Below the pieces are notes generated by a model. That model was given only the letters and a program-made list of their open reading frames with translations, did not search any database and had not been told where the DNA came from. Shown one piece after another: positions 1-8,292 of a stretch of 17,780 bases of DNA; positions within the stretch are counted from its first letter, which is position 1, and each line of letters opens with the position of its first letter. The DNA is from UBA3103 sp002365855 (GTDB lineage Bacteria > Bacillota > Desulfotomaculia > Desulfotomaculales > Pelotomaculaceae): contig DAOURR010000049.1 of NCBI GenBank assembly GCA_030627625.1, positions 1 through 17,780 on the forward strand. Direction: 5' to 3'. The translations under genes and the position numbers were made by a program.

Positions 1-1
1 A

Positions 2-925
2 GTAGATACGGATGTACACCATGGCGACGGGACGCAAGATATATTCTGGTATGACCCGGACGTATTATTTATATCATTTCACCAGGACGGACGCACGATT
101 TATCCGGGGACAGGTTTTACTTATGAACTTGGAGGGCCCAGGGCACATGCCCGAACCCTGAATATCCCGCTGCCCCCCGGCACCACCGACGAGAGCATGC
201 TCTATGTAGTTGACAATTTGATCCTGCCTGTTCTCAAAGATTTTAGCCCGGATTTTATAGTGAACTCGGCAGGCCAGGACAACCACTACACCGACCCTCT
301 CGGAAGCATGAAAATTACCGCGCATGGATATGCCAAGCTTACTGAAAAGCTACGCCCGGATCTAGCAGTTCTAGAAGGAGGGTACGCCATCGAAACCGCT
401 TTACCATATGTCAACATGGCGATCATTTTGTCCCTTGCAGGTTTGGACTATACCGGTGTAAGAGAGCCTGACTTCTGGCCAGGCCGGTTTAAGGAAAGCC
501 CCGAGAAGGTGGCCCTGGTACACAGACTGGTAGAAGAGCTATTAGGACATTGGGAAAAGCGTGACAAAGCCGTTCCAGAACCTAAATATGTTGAGGGTAA
601 TTATTATCAAAGAGAAAAACATATATTTTACGATACCGATTATATAGACGAAAACCAGGTGGAAAGACTTAGACTCTGCGATCACTGCCCGGGATATTTG
701 TCTATAGAATCTTCGGCCAACCACGGTTATGGTAATGCTGGGAATGTATTATGCCTGTCCATACCATATAGAGCATGTTCAAAATGCCGTAATGAAGCTT
801 TAGATTTATACACTGAGTCAAAGAATAAATCTAAATATCAATATATTTACCTGCAGGATAAAATATCTGACACTTTTATGGGTTACGATACCGGCAAGCG
901 GTCTGAGTGGCGCACCGAGGGTTAG
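2..925 (+). CDS. Histone deacetylase-family (AcuC/acetylpolyamine amidohydrolase-like) protein with Cys-rich C-terminal tail, 5'-truncated by window edge
   Basis: The frame is open from base 2, so the N-terminus is missing. The visible part starts in the family's metal site, DTDVHHGDGTQ (5-37), whose second Asp and first His match zinc ligands of HDAC enzymes. SAGQD (near 269-283) supplies the third ligand Asp, and LEGGY (near 373-387) carries the transition-state Tyr. The upstream catalytic His pair lies outside the window. The family hydrolyses amide bonds of acetylated lysine, polyamines or similar substrates; the substrate here is unknown. After the fold ends, a tail contains CDHC (677-688), a Cys at 752-754 and CSKC (776-787), a pattern that could bind zinc. 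The stop is one base before the GGAGG of mutL, so the two are probably co-transcribed. The family call is firm; the tail's function is inference. Confidence 0.9.
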   Translation, partial: VDTDVHHGDGTQDIFWYDPDVLFISFHQDGRTIYPGTGFTYELGGPRAHARTLNIPLPPGTTDESMLYVVDNLILPVLKDFSPDFIVNSAGQDNHYTDPLGSMKITAHGYAKLTEKLRPDLAVLEGGYAIETALPYVNMAIILSLAGLDYTGVREPDFWPGRFKESPEKVALVHRLVEELLGHWEKRDKAVPEPKYVEGNYYQREKHIFYDTDYIDENQVERLRLCDHCPGYLSIESSANHGYGNAGNVLCLSIPYRACSKCRNEALDLYTESKNKSKYQYIYLQDKISDTFMGYDTGKRSEWRTEG

Positions 926-938
926 CGGAGGTGTGAAT

Positions 939-2741
939 TTGGGTAGGATAATTGTTCTTGACGAGCAGACCAGGAACTTGATAGCCGCCGGTGAAGTGGT
1001 AGAACGCCCAGTATCGGCTGTAAAAGAACTTGTGGAAAATTCCATTGATGCAGGAGCAGGAAATATTGTTGTAAACCTTGAGGAAGGTGGGCTGGCCGCA
1101 ATTACAGTTGCCGATGACGGGACAGGTATGCTTAAAGAAGATCTAATACTTGCCTTTGAGCGCCATGCCACAAGTAAAATTAAACAAACTTCGGATCTGA
1201 GCAAGGTCTTGACCCTGGGATTCAGAGGTGAAGCAATACCAAGCATTGCGGCTGTTTCCAAAATGAGCATTACTACGAGGATGTACGGTGAAATAACAGG
1301 GTGTAAAGCAGAAGCTGAAGGGGGATGCCTGGTTGACGTAACACCTGTGGGATGCCCGCCGGGTACGAAAGTCGAGGTTAAGAACTTATTTTACAATACA
1401 CCGGCCAGGCGCAAAACAATGAAAAGCCCTTTCAGGGAAGGGACTCTTTGCGCAGAAATTATCTCCCGCCTGGCGCTGGCACGTCCCGATATAAGTTTTG
1501 AATTAAAAAACAAGGGCAAACGTGTTTTTTACTCACCTGGAACCGGCCAATTAATTGACTCTGTAACAGCGGTGTACGGCATAAGCCAGGCCAGGGAAAT
1601 GTTAAAGGTTTTAAAAACAGAAAACGGTTTGAGCATAATCGGATATACTGGTAAGCCTTCCATAAGCCGCAGCAGACGCGACCACATAATTGTAATTATT
1701 AACGGACGCTATGTGAACTGCCCCGAAGTAGCTGGCGCTGTCGATGAGGCCTACCGTACCCTTTTACCGCATGGTCGCAGGCCTGTAGCTGTACTGCTGT
1801 TGGAGTTATCACCAGAACTGTTGGATATCAACGTCCATCCGGCAAAAATTGAAGTGCGTCTTTTGGAGCAGGATAGTATTGTCAGGCTGGTCACAGGTTC
1901 AATCAAGGAGGCATTACAGGTCAAAGAGATTATACCGCAGACGGTTAGGGAATATATAAGCAGCACCTCTGCTGAAATATACAATAAAGAACACCAATTA
2001 AATGTATTTAAACCTACCAGGGTGATAGCAAATATTTCGAGTATCAATTATACTGAGGCAGGGAGTTTCAATTCGGAGAAACCAGTCTCTCAATTGTTTG
2101 AACCGTCAATAAATTTACAAACAGGTAGGTCCGCACAAGATTCTGTTGATTATACTGATCACCCTAATCATTTGCCGGTTTTAAAAGTTCTCGGCCAATT
2201 ACCGCCAGTATATATACTGGCGGGAGGAGATGAGGGGCTTTATATCATAGATCAGCACGCAGCCCATGAGAGGATATTGTACGAAGAAAATTTATCTGCT
2301 CAAGGAAAAGAGGCAAGCCAGTGCCTTGTTGTTCCGGTGACGCTGGATTTAGACCACCGGGAAGCGTCACTGCTCTTAGACAAGGTCTTGTGGTTTTCCA
2401 AAGCAGGGTTTATTATAGAACATTTTGGAGGAAATACTTTTTTGATCAGGGGAGTCCCGCCTAATTTTCCAATCGGCCAGGAAAAAGTTTTTGTTATGGA
2501 TATCCTCGATTATTTTCTCGAAATAGGACCGGGTGCAACATTTGTGGAATTTTTTGACCGGGTTGCCTCTGCTATAGCCTGCAGGAAAGCTGTAAAGGCT
2601 GGGGATAAACTCGCACTTTCCTCAATGGATACTTTATTACAAAGACTGTCTAATACAGCAAACCCCTTCACATGTCCTCACGGGAGACCTACGTTAATAC
2701 ATCTTTCAAATAAAACCCTGGAGACCCGGTTTAAAAGGTAA
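939..2741 (+). CDS. mutL: DNA mismatch repair endonuclease MutL
   Basis: MutL couples mismatch recognition by MutS to strand nicking and removal. The N-terminal GHKL ATPase is complete: ENSIDAGA (residues 33-40), DDGTGM (59-64), GFRGEA (94-99) and the LFYNTPARRK loop that follows it. The C-terminal half has the endonuclease metal site DQHAAHERILYE (from residue 438), ACRKAVKAGD, and CPHGRP (from 579), so this is the nicking type found in most bacteria without MutH. The length of 600 residues is normal. I chose the TTG at 939 because GGAGG at 927-931 sits 7 bases upstream; the in-frame GTG at 933 is only 1 base from it. No mutS is seen here; it may lie upstream. The gene heads a tight run of methyltransferase, miaA and hfq, a common Firmicute order. 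Confidence 0.97.
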   Translation: MGRIIVLDEQTRNLIAAGEVVERPVSAVKELVENSIDAGAGNIVVNLEEGGLAAITVADDGTGMLKEDLILAFERHATSKIKQTSDLSKVLTLGFRGEAIPSIAAVSKMSITTRMYGEITGCKAEAEGGCLVDVTPVGCPPGTKVEVKNLFYNTPARRKTMKSPFREGTLCAEIISRLALARPDISFELKNKGKRVFYSPGTGQLIDSVTAVYGISQAREMLKVLKTENGLSIIGYTGKPSISRSRRDHIIVIINGRYVNCPEVAGAVDEAYRTLLPHGRRPVAVLLLELSPELLDINVHPAKIEVRLLEQDSIVRLVTGSIKEALQVKEIIPQTVREYISSTSAEIYNKEHQLNVFKPTRVIANISSINYTEAGSFNSEKPVSQLFEPSINLQTGRSAQDSVDYTDHPNHLPVLKVLGQLPPVYILAGGDEGLYIIDQHAAHERILYEENLSAQGKEASQCLVVPVTLDLDHREASLLLDKVLWFSKAGFIIEHFGGNTFLIRGVPPNFPIGQEKVFVMDILDYFLEIGPGATFVEFFDRVASAIACRKAVKAGDKLALSSMDTLLQRLSNTANPFTCPHGRPTLIHLSNKTLETRFKR

Positions 2742-2772
2742 TAAATTAACAACGTATTTTGAGGAGCAGGTT

Positions 2773-3585
2773 TTGATTGATACAATTCTTCAAGCCCATT
2801 ACCGTGAAAAACTAGCAGTCACAACTTCCCTGCGCCCAACGCGCGAGCAGGTTATAACAGCAACAGAGTTGGCCCGAAAGTTTAATGTGCCATTTAAGGA
2901 TAGAGATGGACTGTCTCTAAAAACTCTTGCTTCTAATCTAAATATCCCTGGTTTGCTAGTGGTATCGTCGCTAAAAATATCATACGTATCAGGTCAGCAG
3001 GAATTCTTTTTTCACCCAGGACTTGCCAGGTTGCGTATAAAGGGGCTAAAATATGGGAAAACTGACCAAATGATCAGGGCAATGTCACTTAAAGAAGGAG
3101 AAACTTTGCTGGACTGCACCATGGGTCTGGGTTCCGATGCTGTGGTAGCCAGTTACGTATCAGGAGGAACCGGCAAAGTTGTCGGACTAGAGAGTTCCAC
3201 AGTTATAGCTGTTCTAGTTGAGCATGGCCTTCAGACATACTGCGATCCCGAAAATGATATTGCAATGTCGATGCGGCGGGTGAAGGTTTTTAATATTGAT
3301 CATATAAATTACCTTTCAGGTTTAGACGCGGGTAGTTATGATATTGTATATTTTGATCCCATGTTTCGTTATCCAAGACACAAATCACCTTCCATAAATG
3401 CCATGCGCAACCTTGCCAATCCGGAACCTGTTAAACGAGAAACTATAGAAAAAGCATTGCGAGTGGCAAGGAAACGTGTTGTGATGAAGGAAAGGAGAAA
3501 CAGTCCAGAATTTAAACGACTGGGTTTTAATGAATTTGTAGGGGGCAAATATGGCCCTGTAGCATATGGAGTTATTGAGCGGTAG
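2773..3585 (+). CDS. Class I SAM-dependent methyltransferase (PF04445-like, RsmJ/YpiP type)
   Basis: This 270-residue protein has an N-terminal region of about 95 residues, then a Rossmann methyltransferase fold. SAM-binding motif I is LLDCTMGLGSDA (112-123), an acidic residue follows at E140 (VVGLE), and FDPMF (194-198) resembles the DPM motif of the PF04445 group. That group includes the 16S rRNA m2G methyltransferase RsmJ of Gammaproteobacteria and the Bacillus YpiP; whether the Firmicute members act on the same base is not known to me. Start TTG with GAGGAG at 2761-2766, 6 bases upstream. It lies 31 bases after mutL, and its 3' end abuts or slightly overlaps miaA. A nucleic-acid target would fit its place between a repair gene and a tRNA-modification gene, but that is inference. 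Confidence 0.8.
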   Translation: MIDTILQAHYREKLAVTTSLRPTREQVITATELARKFNVPFKDRDGLSLKTLASNLNIPGLLVVSSLKISYVSGQQEFFFHPGLARLRIKGLKYGKTDQMIRAMSLKEGETLLDCTMGLGSDAVVASYVSGGTGKVVGLESSTVIAVLVEHGLQTYCDPENDIAMSMRRVKVFNIDHINYLSGLDAGSYDIVYFDPMFRYPRHKSPSINAMRNLANPEPVKRETIEKALRVARKRVVMKERRNSPEFKRLGFNEFVGGKYGPVAYGVIER

Positions 3586-3595
3586 GGGAAACGGG

Positions 3596-4558
3596 GTGAA
3601 GGTTACGAATCTGAAACGGCATCCCCTGGTAGTAATCACTGGACCAACAGCAACTGGCAAAAGCCGGGTTGGTGTATTAGTTGCTAAAATAATTGGTGGT
3701 GAAATCATATCGGCTGACTCAATGCTTGTGTACCGAGGTATGGACATTGGGACAGCGAAGCCCACCCGAGATGAAATGTGTGGTATCCCGCACCATCTTA
3801 TAGACATTGTTAATCCAAACGAGGATTATAATGTCGCTCTATTCCAAGCTCAGGCCAGAGCTCTGATAAAAGACATCATTGGACGAAATAAGCTGCCTGT
3901 TTTAGTAGGCGGTACCGGCCTGTATATCAGGGCTGTTATAGATAACTATGATTTTAGCTCTCCCGGAAACGATGGTTCGATTAGAAACAGCCTTTTAAAA
4001 GAAGCAATGAAACACGGGTCAGAATCACTGTATCAGACTCTTTCCGAGGTGGACCCGGGAGCGGCTTTAAAACTTCACCCTAGAGATACACGAAGGATAA
4101 TACGAGCCTTGGAGGTGTATCGGCTCACAGGTAAACCGATTTCCAGTTACCACAGAGTTGAAACAACTAGCCAGACTTTATACAACCTGTTAATGTACGG
4201 GTTAAATATGGACAGGGATAGGCTTTATCAGCAGATTGAACATAGAGTTGATCAAATGATAACTGCTGGTCTTGTTGATGAGGTGAGAGGACTTCTTAAT
4301 AAAGGCTTTTCACCTGATCTTAAGTCAATGCGTGGTCTGGGCTACAAAGAAATACTGGAACACTTGACAGGTGTGAGCTCACTCGAGCAGGCAACTGAAG
4401 TTTTAAAAAGAAACACCAGGAGGTTTGCCAAAAGGCAGCTGACATGGTTCCGCAGGGATCAGCGCATTAATTGGTTTAATGTCGATGAATATAATAAACA
4501 TGATGTAATATCCCAAGAAATATCCAGTAGAATAGAAGGAGTACTTAAAGGTTTGTAG
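3596..4558 (+). CDS. miaA: tRNA dimethylallyltransferase MiaA
   Basis: MiaA transfers a dimethylallyl group to A37 of tRNAs that read UNN codons, the first step to (ms2)i6A. Visible motifs are the P-loop GPTATGKS (16-23), DSMLVYRGMDIGTAKPT (from 41, with the catalytic Asp), PHHLID, GGTGLYIRAV (from about 105), RRIIRALEVY and the C-terminal AKRQLTWFRRD. The length of 320 residues is typical. The start is taken as GTG 3596, with a GGGGA-like Shine-Dalgarno at 3585-3589. An in-frame ATG at 3566 would add ten residues not expected before the P-loop and would overlap the upstream gene by 20 bases, so it is less likely. The following gene is hfq, as in many bacteria. Confidence 0.97.
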   Translation: MKVTNLKRHPLVVITGPTATGKSRVGVLVAKIIGGEIISADSMLVYRGMDIGTAKPTRDEMCGIPHHLIDIVNPNEDYNVALFQAQARALIKDIIGRNKLPVLVGGTGLYIRAVIDNYDFSSPGNDGSIRNSLLKEAMKHGSESLYQTLSEVDPGAALKLHPRDTRRIIRALEVYRLTGKPISSYHRVETTSQTLYNLLMYGLNMDRDRLYQQIEHRVDQMITAGLVDEVRGLLNKGFSPDLKSMRGLGYKEILEHLTGVSSLEQATEVLKRNTRRFAKRQLTWFRRDQRINWFNVDEYNKHDVISQEISSRIEGVLKGL

Positions 4559-4571
4559 AAAATAGAAAACA

Positions 4572-4577
4572 TATAAT
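4572..4577 (+). promoter_or_regulatory. Possible -10 box upstream of hfq
   Basis: A perfect TATAAT hexamer lies in the AT-rich 51-bp gap between miaA and hfq, 33 bases before the hfq start. No good -35 element is seen at 16-18 bases upstream, so this may be a weak internal promoter or chance in AT-rich DNA. Confidence 0.25.
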
Positions 4578-4609
4578 AGAATAATAATCCATTGAAGGGA
4601 GCTCCTGTT

Positions 4610-4858
4610 ATGACAAAACCTCAAATAAACCTGCAAGATGCCTTTTTAAACCAGGTAAGGAAGGATAGTATTCCCGTGACCATTTTCCTTGTTAACGGTT
4701 TTCAACTTAAGGGCATAGTGAAGGGATTTGATAATTTCACGGTGATCCTGGAAAGCGACGGGAAGCAGTTAATGGTTTATAAACACGCTATTTCAACTAT
4801 AAGTCCAATTAAGCCTGTCAGTACTTCTTTTACTGAAACGAAGGGCTCCCCAAATTAA
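4610..4858 (+). CDS. hfq: RNA chaperone Hfq
   Basis: This 82-residue protein is an Sm-fold RNA chaperone that forms a hexameric ring and pairs small RNAs with mRNAs. The N-terminal part NLQDAFLNQVRKDSIPVTIF leads into the Sm1 region (VNGFQLKGIVKGFDNFTVIL), and the Sm2 signature YKHAIST follows. The C-terminal tail after SPIKP is short, as usual in Firmicutes. Start ATG 4610 is preceded by AGGGAG at 4596-4601 (8 bases); an in-frame TTG at 4592 would put the Shine-Dalgarno inside the gene and is rejected. It sits 51 bases after miaA and is followed by a strong terminator, so it closes the mutL-miaA run. Confidence 0.97.
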   Translation: MTKPQINLQDAFLNQVRKDSIPVTIFLVNGFQLKGIVKGFDNFTVILESDGKQLMVYKHAISTISPIKPVSTSFTETKGSPN

Positions 4859-4865
4859 TCATGCC

Positions 4866-4896
4866 GGCCCCTCTAAGTCGAGGGGCTTATTTTTTT
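4866..4896 (+). terminator. Rho-independent terminator after hfq
   Basis: A perfect 7-bp stem GCCCCTC/GAGGGGC (4867-4873 with 4880-4886), extended by a G-T pair, has a 6-base loop and is followed by TTATTTTTTT. It starts 8 bases after the hfq stop and should end the mutL-miaA-hfq transcript. Confidence 0.92.
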
Positions 4897-4920
4897 AGTC
4901 GTAAATGCTCGCCAGATACG

Positions 4921-4926
4921 TATAAT
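4921..4926 (+). promoter_or_regulatory. Possible -10 box of the spoVK-like gene
   Basis: TATAAT lies 36 bases before the start of the AAA ATPase gene and just after the hfq terminator, so a promoter is expected in this gap. No convincing sigma-A -35 is present. If the gene is mother-cell expressed like Bacillus spoVK, a sporulation sigma factor could be used instead; the surrounding ATACGTATAAT is not a clean match to the sigma-E or sigma-K consensus. Confidence 0.3.
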
Positions 4927-4962
4927 GGTAATGAATCTAGCACTTGTGAGGTGCGGTGAACT

Positions 4963-5946
4963 ATGAAAATAAAGATATGGAATAACCAGAAAACACCTTA
5001 CAAAAAAGTAAGAAAGTTTGAAAACAAGCTGGGGAAAGCTTCTGCAGCAAGTTATAATACGAGAGCTGAACACTCCGAAAATGATTTCAGACCGCGCAAG
5101 AACTCAGGCGAGATCCTTCTTGAGCTTAACGCCCTGGTTGGCCTGAAGGGTGTAAAAATGTTGGTTGAAGAGATTTATTCATATGTAGAAATACAGAAGC
5201 GAAGGCAAAAAGAGAAACTTGCCGCAGAACACCTTGGACTTCACATGATATTTAAAGGTAACCCTGGGACAGGAAAAACGACAGTAGCGAGAATTATGGG
5301 AAGACTATTCAAGGAAGTGGGTGTAATTCCCAGGGGTCATCTCGTCGAGGTAGAGAGAGCGGACCTGGTTGGGGAATTTATTGGCCACACCGCGCAGAAA
5401 ACCAGAGAGCAAATTAAAAAAGCTATTGGGGGAATCCTTTTTATTGATGAGGCTTATTCTCTGGCTAGAGGCGGAGAGAAGGATTTTGGCAAAGAAACTA
5501 TAGATGCGCTTGTAAAAGGGATGGAAGACCATAGGGACAGTTTAATTATTATTCTAGCAGGCTATCAGGATGAGATGGATTGGTTTGTAGAAACAAATCC
5601 AGGCCTGCGTTCACGCTTTCCAATTCACATATCATTCCCTGATTTCAGCACTAAAGAATTATTGTCTATTGCTGATCTTATGCTTCAACAAAGGCAGTAT
5701 AATTTATCCAACGGGGCCAGGGAAGAATTTAGATTTATTATTGATCGAGAACATAAGCGCCATGAGCACAGCGGTAATGCCAGGCTCGTAAGAAACCTGA
5801 TTGAGAAGGCCATCCGTCGTCAGGCTGTACGCTTGTTAAAGCAGGATAACGACCTGAGCCGCGAAGAACTTATGACTATTACCAAAGAAGACCTTGAGGG
5901 AGCGCTTAATCAATCCTACTGCCAGGGTAGGTTTAAAGATTTATAA
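4963..5946 (+). CDS. spoVK: Stage V sporulation protein K-like AAA ATPase (CbbX/CfxQ family)
   Basis: The protein is 327 residues, close to the size of Bacillus SpoVK. A basic N-terminal segment of about 50 residues (rich in Lys/Arg) precedes an AAA module: LNALVGLKGVK (55-65), Walker A GNPGTGKT (99-106), Walker B ILFIDEA (158-164), sensor-1-like LAGYQDEM (198-205), and the GLRSRFP arginine-finger segment (214-220). SpoVK is an ATPase needed late in sporulation in Bacillus; its substrate is not established. The same fold serves as Rubisco activase (CbbX) elsewhere, but no Rubisco genes are seen and an hfq neighbour favours SpoVK. Start ATG with GAGGTG at 4948-4953. It lies 66 bases after the hfq terminator, with a possible promoter in between. 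Confidence 0.88.
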   Translation: MKIKIWNNQKTPYKKVRKFENKLGKASAASYNTRAEHSENDFRPRKNSGEILLELNALVGLKGVKMLVEEIYSYVEIQKRRQKEKLAAEHLGLHMIFKGNPGTGKTTVARIMGRLFKEVGVIPRGHLVEVERADLVGEFIGHTAQKTREQIKKAIGGILFIDEAYSLARGGEKDFGKETIDALVKGMEDHRDSLIIILAGYQDEMDWFVETNPGLRSRFPIHISFPDFSTKELLSIADLMLQQRQYNLSNGAREEFRFIIDREHKRHEHSGNARLVRNLIEKAIRRQAVRLLKQDNDLSREELMTITKEDLEGALNQSYCQGRFKDL

Positions 5947-5985
5947 CCATGATAGTCCTTAATTTATATAATAAAGGAGATAATA

Positions 5986-7230
5986 ATGTCTGGAAAAATT
6001 GTTGACCTGGAAAAACTAGCCATCGAAGTAGAACATGAAGCTAAGCAGGTATTTAATAATATAGAAGAAACGGCATTATTGAATCATGCCAAGGTCCTTG
6101 GTGCATTTCAAAAATCAAAGGTAAGTGAATTCCACCTGAAAGGATCTACTGGTTACGGATACGGTGACAAGGGTAGGGAAATACTTGAAAAAGTATATGC
6201 AGATATTTTCCGGGCTGAAGCGGCGCTTGTTCGAGGACAGATAGTGTCTGGCACTCACGCAATTGCCCTCTGCCTTTTTGGTGTCCTGCGCCCTGGAGAT
6301 GAGCTCTTATCTTTGCATGGCGAACCTTATGACACTCTTGCTGAAGTAATCGGCAGCAGGGGGGAATCACCCGGTTCTTTAAAGGAGCTGAGTGTTGGCT
6401 ATAGACAGGTTGAACCTTTAAACGAGGGAGGTATTGATTACAATGCTGCAGGACAGGCTTTAAACAGCAGCACAAAAATGGTTTATCTTCAGCGTTCAAT
6501 GGGATACCGGTGGGGTTCTTCGCTAGGTCTTGGGGAAATTAAGGAAGCAGTAAATTTTATTAAAAAGAGAAACAATGAAACCGTAGTTTTGGTTGACAAC
6601 TGTTATGGTGAGTTTGTGGAAACTGAAGAGCCGATAGAAGCCGGCGCAGATCTTGTAGCAGGCTCGCTAATAAAAAACCCTGGTGGCGGGTTAGCTCCAA
6701 CTGGTGGTTACGTGGCAGGGGTTTCAAAATTCGTTGACATGGCTTCTAATCGATGGAGCGCTCCAGGCCTGGGTTCAGAATTGGGTCCATCCGCTGACTT
6801 CCAAAGACTGCTTTTTCAGGGCCTGTTTTTAGCGCCGCATATCGTTGCTGAAGCGCTTAAGGGCGCAGTTTTTGCCTCAAGGTTTTTTGAAAAGTTAGGG
6901 TTCGAGGTAATGCCAAGGTACGATGAGTATAGAAATGATATCGTCCAGGGCATAAAGCTTGGTACACCTGAAAAGATGCTGAATTTTTGCCGAGGCATTC
7001 AGAAAGCCTCACCTGTGGACTCCCATGTTATCCCAACAGCGTATAACATGCCTGGCTATGGGGATTCCGTTGTGATGGCTGCGGGAACATTCATACAGGG
7101 GGCCTCTCTTGAATTAAGCGCTGACGGTCCAATGAGGCCTCCTTATACGGTTTATCTTCAGGGTGGTCTTTCCAAGGAATATATAAAACTGGCAGTCATT
7201 TCAGCAGCCAGGGAAGTAATAAATATTTAA
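5986..7230 (+). CDS. PLP-dependent methionine gamma-lyase / 'aluminium resistance' family protein (YnbB-like, PF06838)
   Basis: This 414-residue protein matches the YnbB-type group of fold-type I PLP enzymes. Supporting motifs are STGYGYGDKGRE (54-65), QIVSGTHAIAL (85-95), YLQRSMGYRW (167-176), VDNCYGEF (203-210, where the Asp would contact the PLP ring) and AGSLIKNPGGG (225-235), whose Lys230 is the probable Schiff-base lysine. Databases name the family methionine gamma-lyase or aluminium resistance protein, but the true substrate of most members is not known. Start ATG with AAGGAG at 5974-5979. It follows the SpoVK-like gene by 39 bases and precedes a LysR gene on the same strand. In Bacillus, ynbB lies not far from hfq and spoVK, so the neighbourhood is partly conserved. 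Confidence 0.88.
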   Translation: MSGKIVDLEKLAIEVEHEAKQVFNNIEETALLNHAKVLGAFQKSKVSEFHLKGSTGYGYGDKGREILEKVYADIFRAEAALVRGQIVSGTHAIALCLFGVLRPGDELLSLHGEPYDTLAEVIGSRGESPGSLKELSVGYRQVEPLNEGGIDYNAAGQALNSSTKMVYLQRSMGYRWGSSLGLGEIKEAVNFIKKRNNETVVLVDNCYGEFVETEEPIEAGADLVAGSLIKNPGGGLAPTGGYVAGVSKFVDMASNRWSAPGLGSELGPSADFQRLLFQGLFLAPHIVAEALKGAVFASRFFEKLGFEVMPRYDEYRNDIVQGIKLGTPEKMLNFCRGIQKASPVDSHVIPTAYNMPGYGDSVVMAAGTFIQGASLELSADGPMRPPYTVYLQGGLSKEYIKLAVISAAREVINI

Positions 7231-7316
7231 AATTTTAAGAAATATTAAAAAATAAAAAGGTTTTTACTCTTTTTAAATAGAAAATTTAAAAAATTATTAT
7301 CTGCGGTGGTGTACTC

Positions 7317-8225
7317 ATGAATTTTAAGCAGCTGGAATCATTTATATGGGTGGCTGAGATGCAGAGTTTCACAAAAGCCGCCCGTCAGTTATACATGAGC
7401 CAACCGGCCGTCAGTTTTCAAATTAAAGCGCTTGAGGAAAACCTTCAGGTAATCTTGTTTCAGCGTGGAGATAAAAAGGTAATTTTAACTGAAGCCGGAA
7501 GGCTTTTATATCCCGAAGCAAAACAAATGTTAAGGCATTTCCATAAAATTAAAGCGGGTTTGGACGACCTCAAGGGCTTGAAAACAGGACACCTTGTTAT
7601 TGGTGCCAGCACAATACCGGGGGAATACATTCTTCCACTCCTCATGGGCGGTTTTAAGGAAAAATACCCGGGCATCCAAATCATCCTTAAAATTGCGGAC
7701 AGCAGTCAGGTGGGGCGATGGGTCAGGGAAAGGGAAATTGATTTAGGAATTACCGGAGTTTCTTTGGAAGGTGAAGGGATAGAGTGTACACCATGGTTAA
7801 ATGATCAGCTGGTTTTAATTACATCATCTTCTCACCCGTGGGCAAGCCTGGATAAAGTTTCTATTGCCGATTTACAAAATGAATTGATGGTTTTGCGGGA
7901 GCGTGGCTCAGGAACACGTAGAACGATTGAACAAAAACTTAGTGATTTCAATATTTCACTTGATAAAATACCGCATGGGATAGAATTAGGCAGTACAAGG
8001 GCGGTAATTACAGCCGTTGAGGCAAACCTCGGGATTAGTATAGTTTCAAGATATGCTGTTCGTGAAGCTGTCGAACTGGGACGGATCAGGGAAATCTCAG
8101 TAGATGGTCTGGATTTAAGACGTAACCTTTATCAGGCCAGACACAATCAGGGAATGGGTGGTTTTGCTATCGAGGCATTTATATCTTTTATCAATGATAA
8201 AGAAGAATGTAGCCGTTTCATTTAA
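7317..8225 (+). CDS. LysR-family transcriptional regulator (CysL/CbbR-like)
   Basis: The 302-residue protein has the LysR layout. A winged helix-turn-helix at about residues 3-60 contains QLESFIWVAEMQSFTKAARQ and SQPAVSFQIKALEENL. A linker helix follows, then a periplasmic-binding-protein-like effector domain starting near GHLVIGAST (residues 90-98) and running through GSGTRRTIEQ and NLGISIVSRYAV. The pattern resembles CysL/CbbR-type regulators and also the LysR group linked to selenium metabolism in clostridia; I cannot choose between them. Start ATG follows a weak GCGGTGG. The 86-bp leader is extremely AT-rich and may hold its own promoter. The target could be its own operon or the upstream PLP enzyme; no operator is proven. 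A hairpin terminator follows the stop. Confidence 0.93.
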   Translation: MNFKQLESFIWVAEMQSFTKAARQLYMSQPAVSFQIKALEENLQVILFQRGDKKVILTEAGRLLYPEAKQMLRHFHKIKAGLDDLKGLKTGHLVIGASTIPGEYILPLLMGGFKEKYPGIQIILKIADSSQVGRWVREREIDLGITGVSLEGEGIECTPWLNDQLVLITSSSHPWASLDKVSIADLQNELMVLRERGSGTRRTIEQKLSDFNISLDKIPHGIELGSTRAVITAVEANLGISIVSRYAVREAVELGRIREISVDGLDLRRNLYQARHNQGMGGFAIEAFISFINDKEECSRFI

Positions 8226-8226
8226 T

Positions 8227-8253
8227 AAAGACACTGCTTAAGGCGGTGTCTTT
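8227..8253. terminator. Bidirectional hairpin terminator between LysR gene and lexA
   Basis: An 11-bp stem (8227-8237 with 8243-8253, one G-T pair) has a 5-base loop. The stem ends in AAA and TTT, which gives a short T-run on either strand. It lies directly after the LysR stop and 40 bases from the lexA stop, between two convergent genes, as a shared terminator would. Confidence 0.8.
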
Positions 8254-8292
8254 ATATGTTAACAGAGGTTTAACGTTATTCATTGAAATCTG

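Noticed and set aside
818..1270. Minus-strand open frames opposite mutL and opposite most + strand genes
   Set aside because: They are antisense shadows of clear coding genes, with no ribosome sites or family motifs; the only supported minus-strand gene is lexA.
3566..3595. ATG start for miaA that overlaps the methyltransferase gene
   Set aside because: It adds ten non-conserved residues and has no ribosome site; GTG 3596 has one.
4963..5946. CbbX Rubisco activase
   Set aside because: Same AAA family, but no Rubisco genes are present and the hfq neighbourhood and spore-forming lineage favour SpoVK.
7240..7285. Terminator between the PLP enzyme and LysR genes
   Set aside because: The only stem is A/T-rich (AAAAAG/CTTTTT) and would be too weak; the segment is simply AT-rich.
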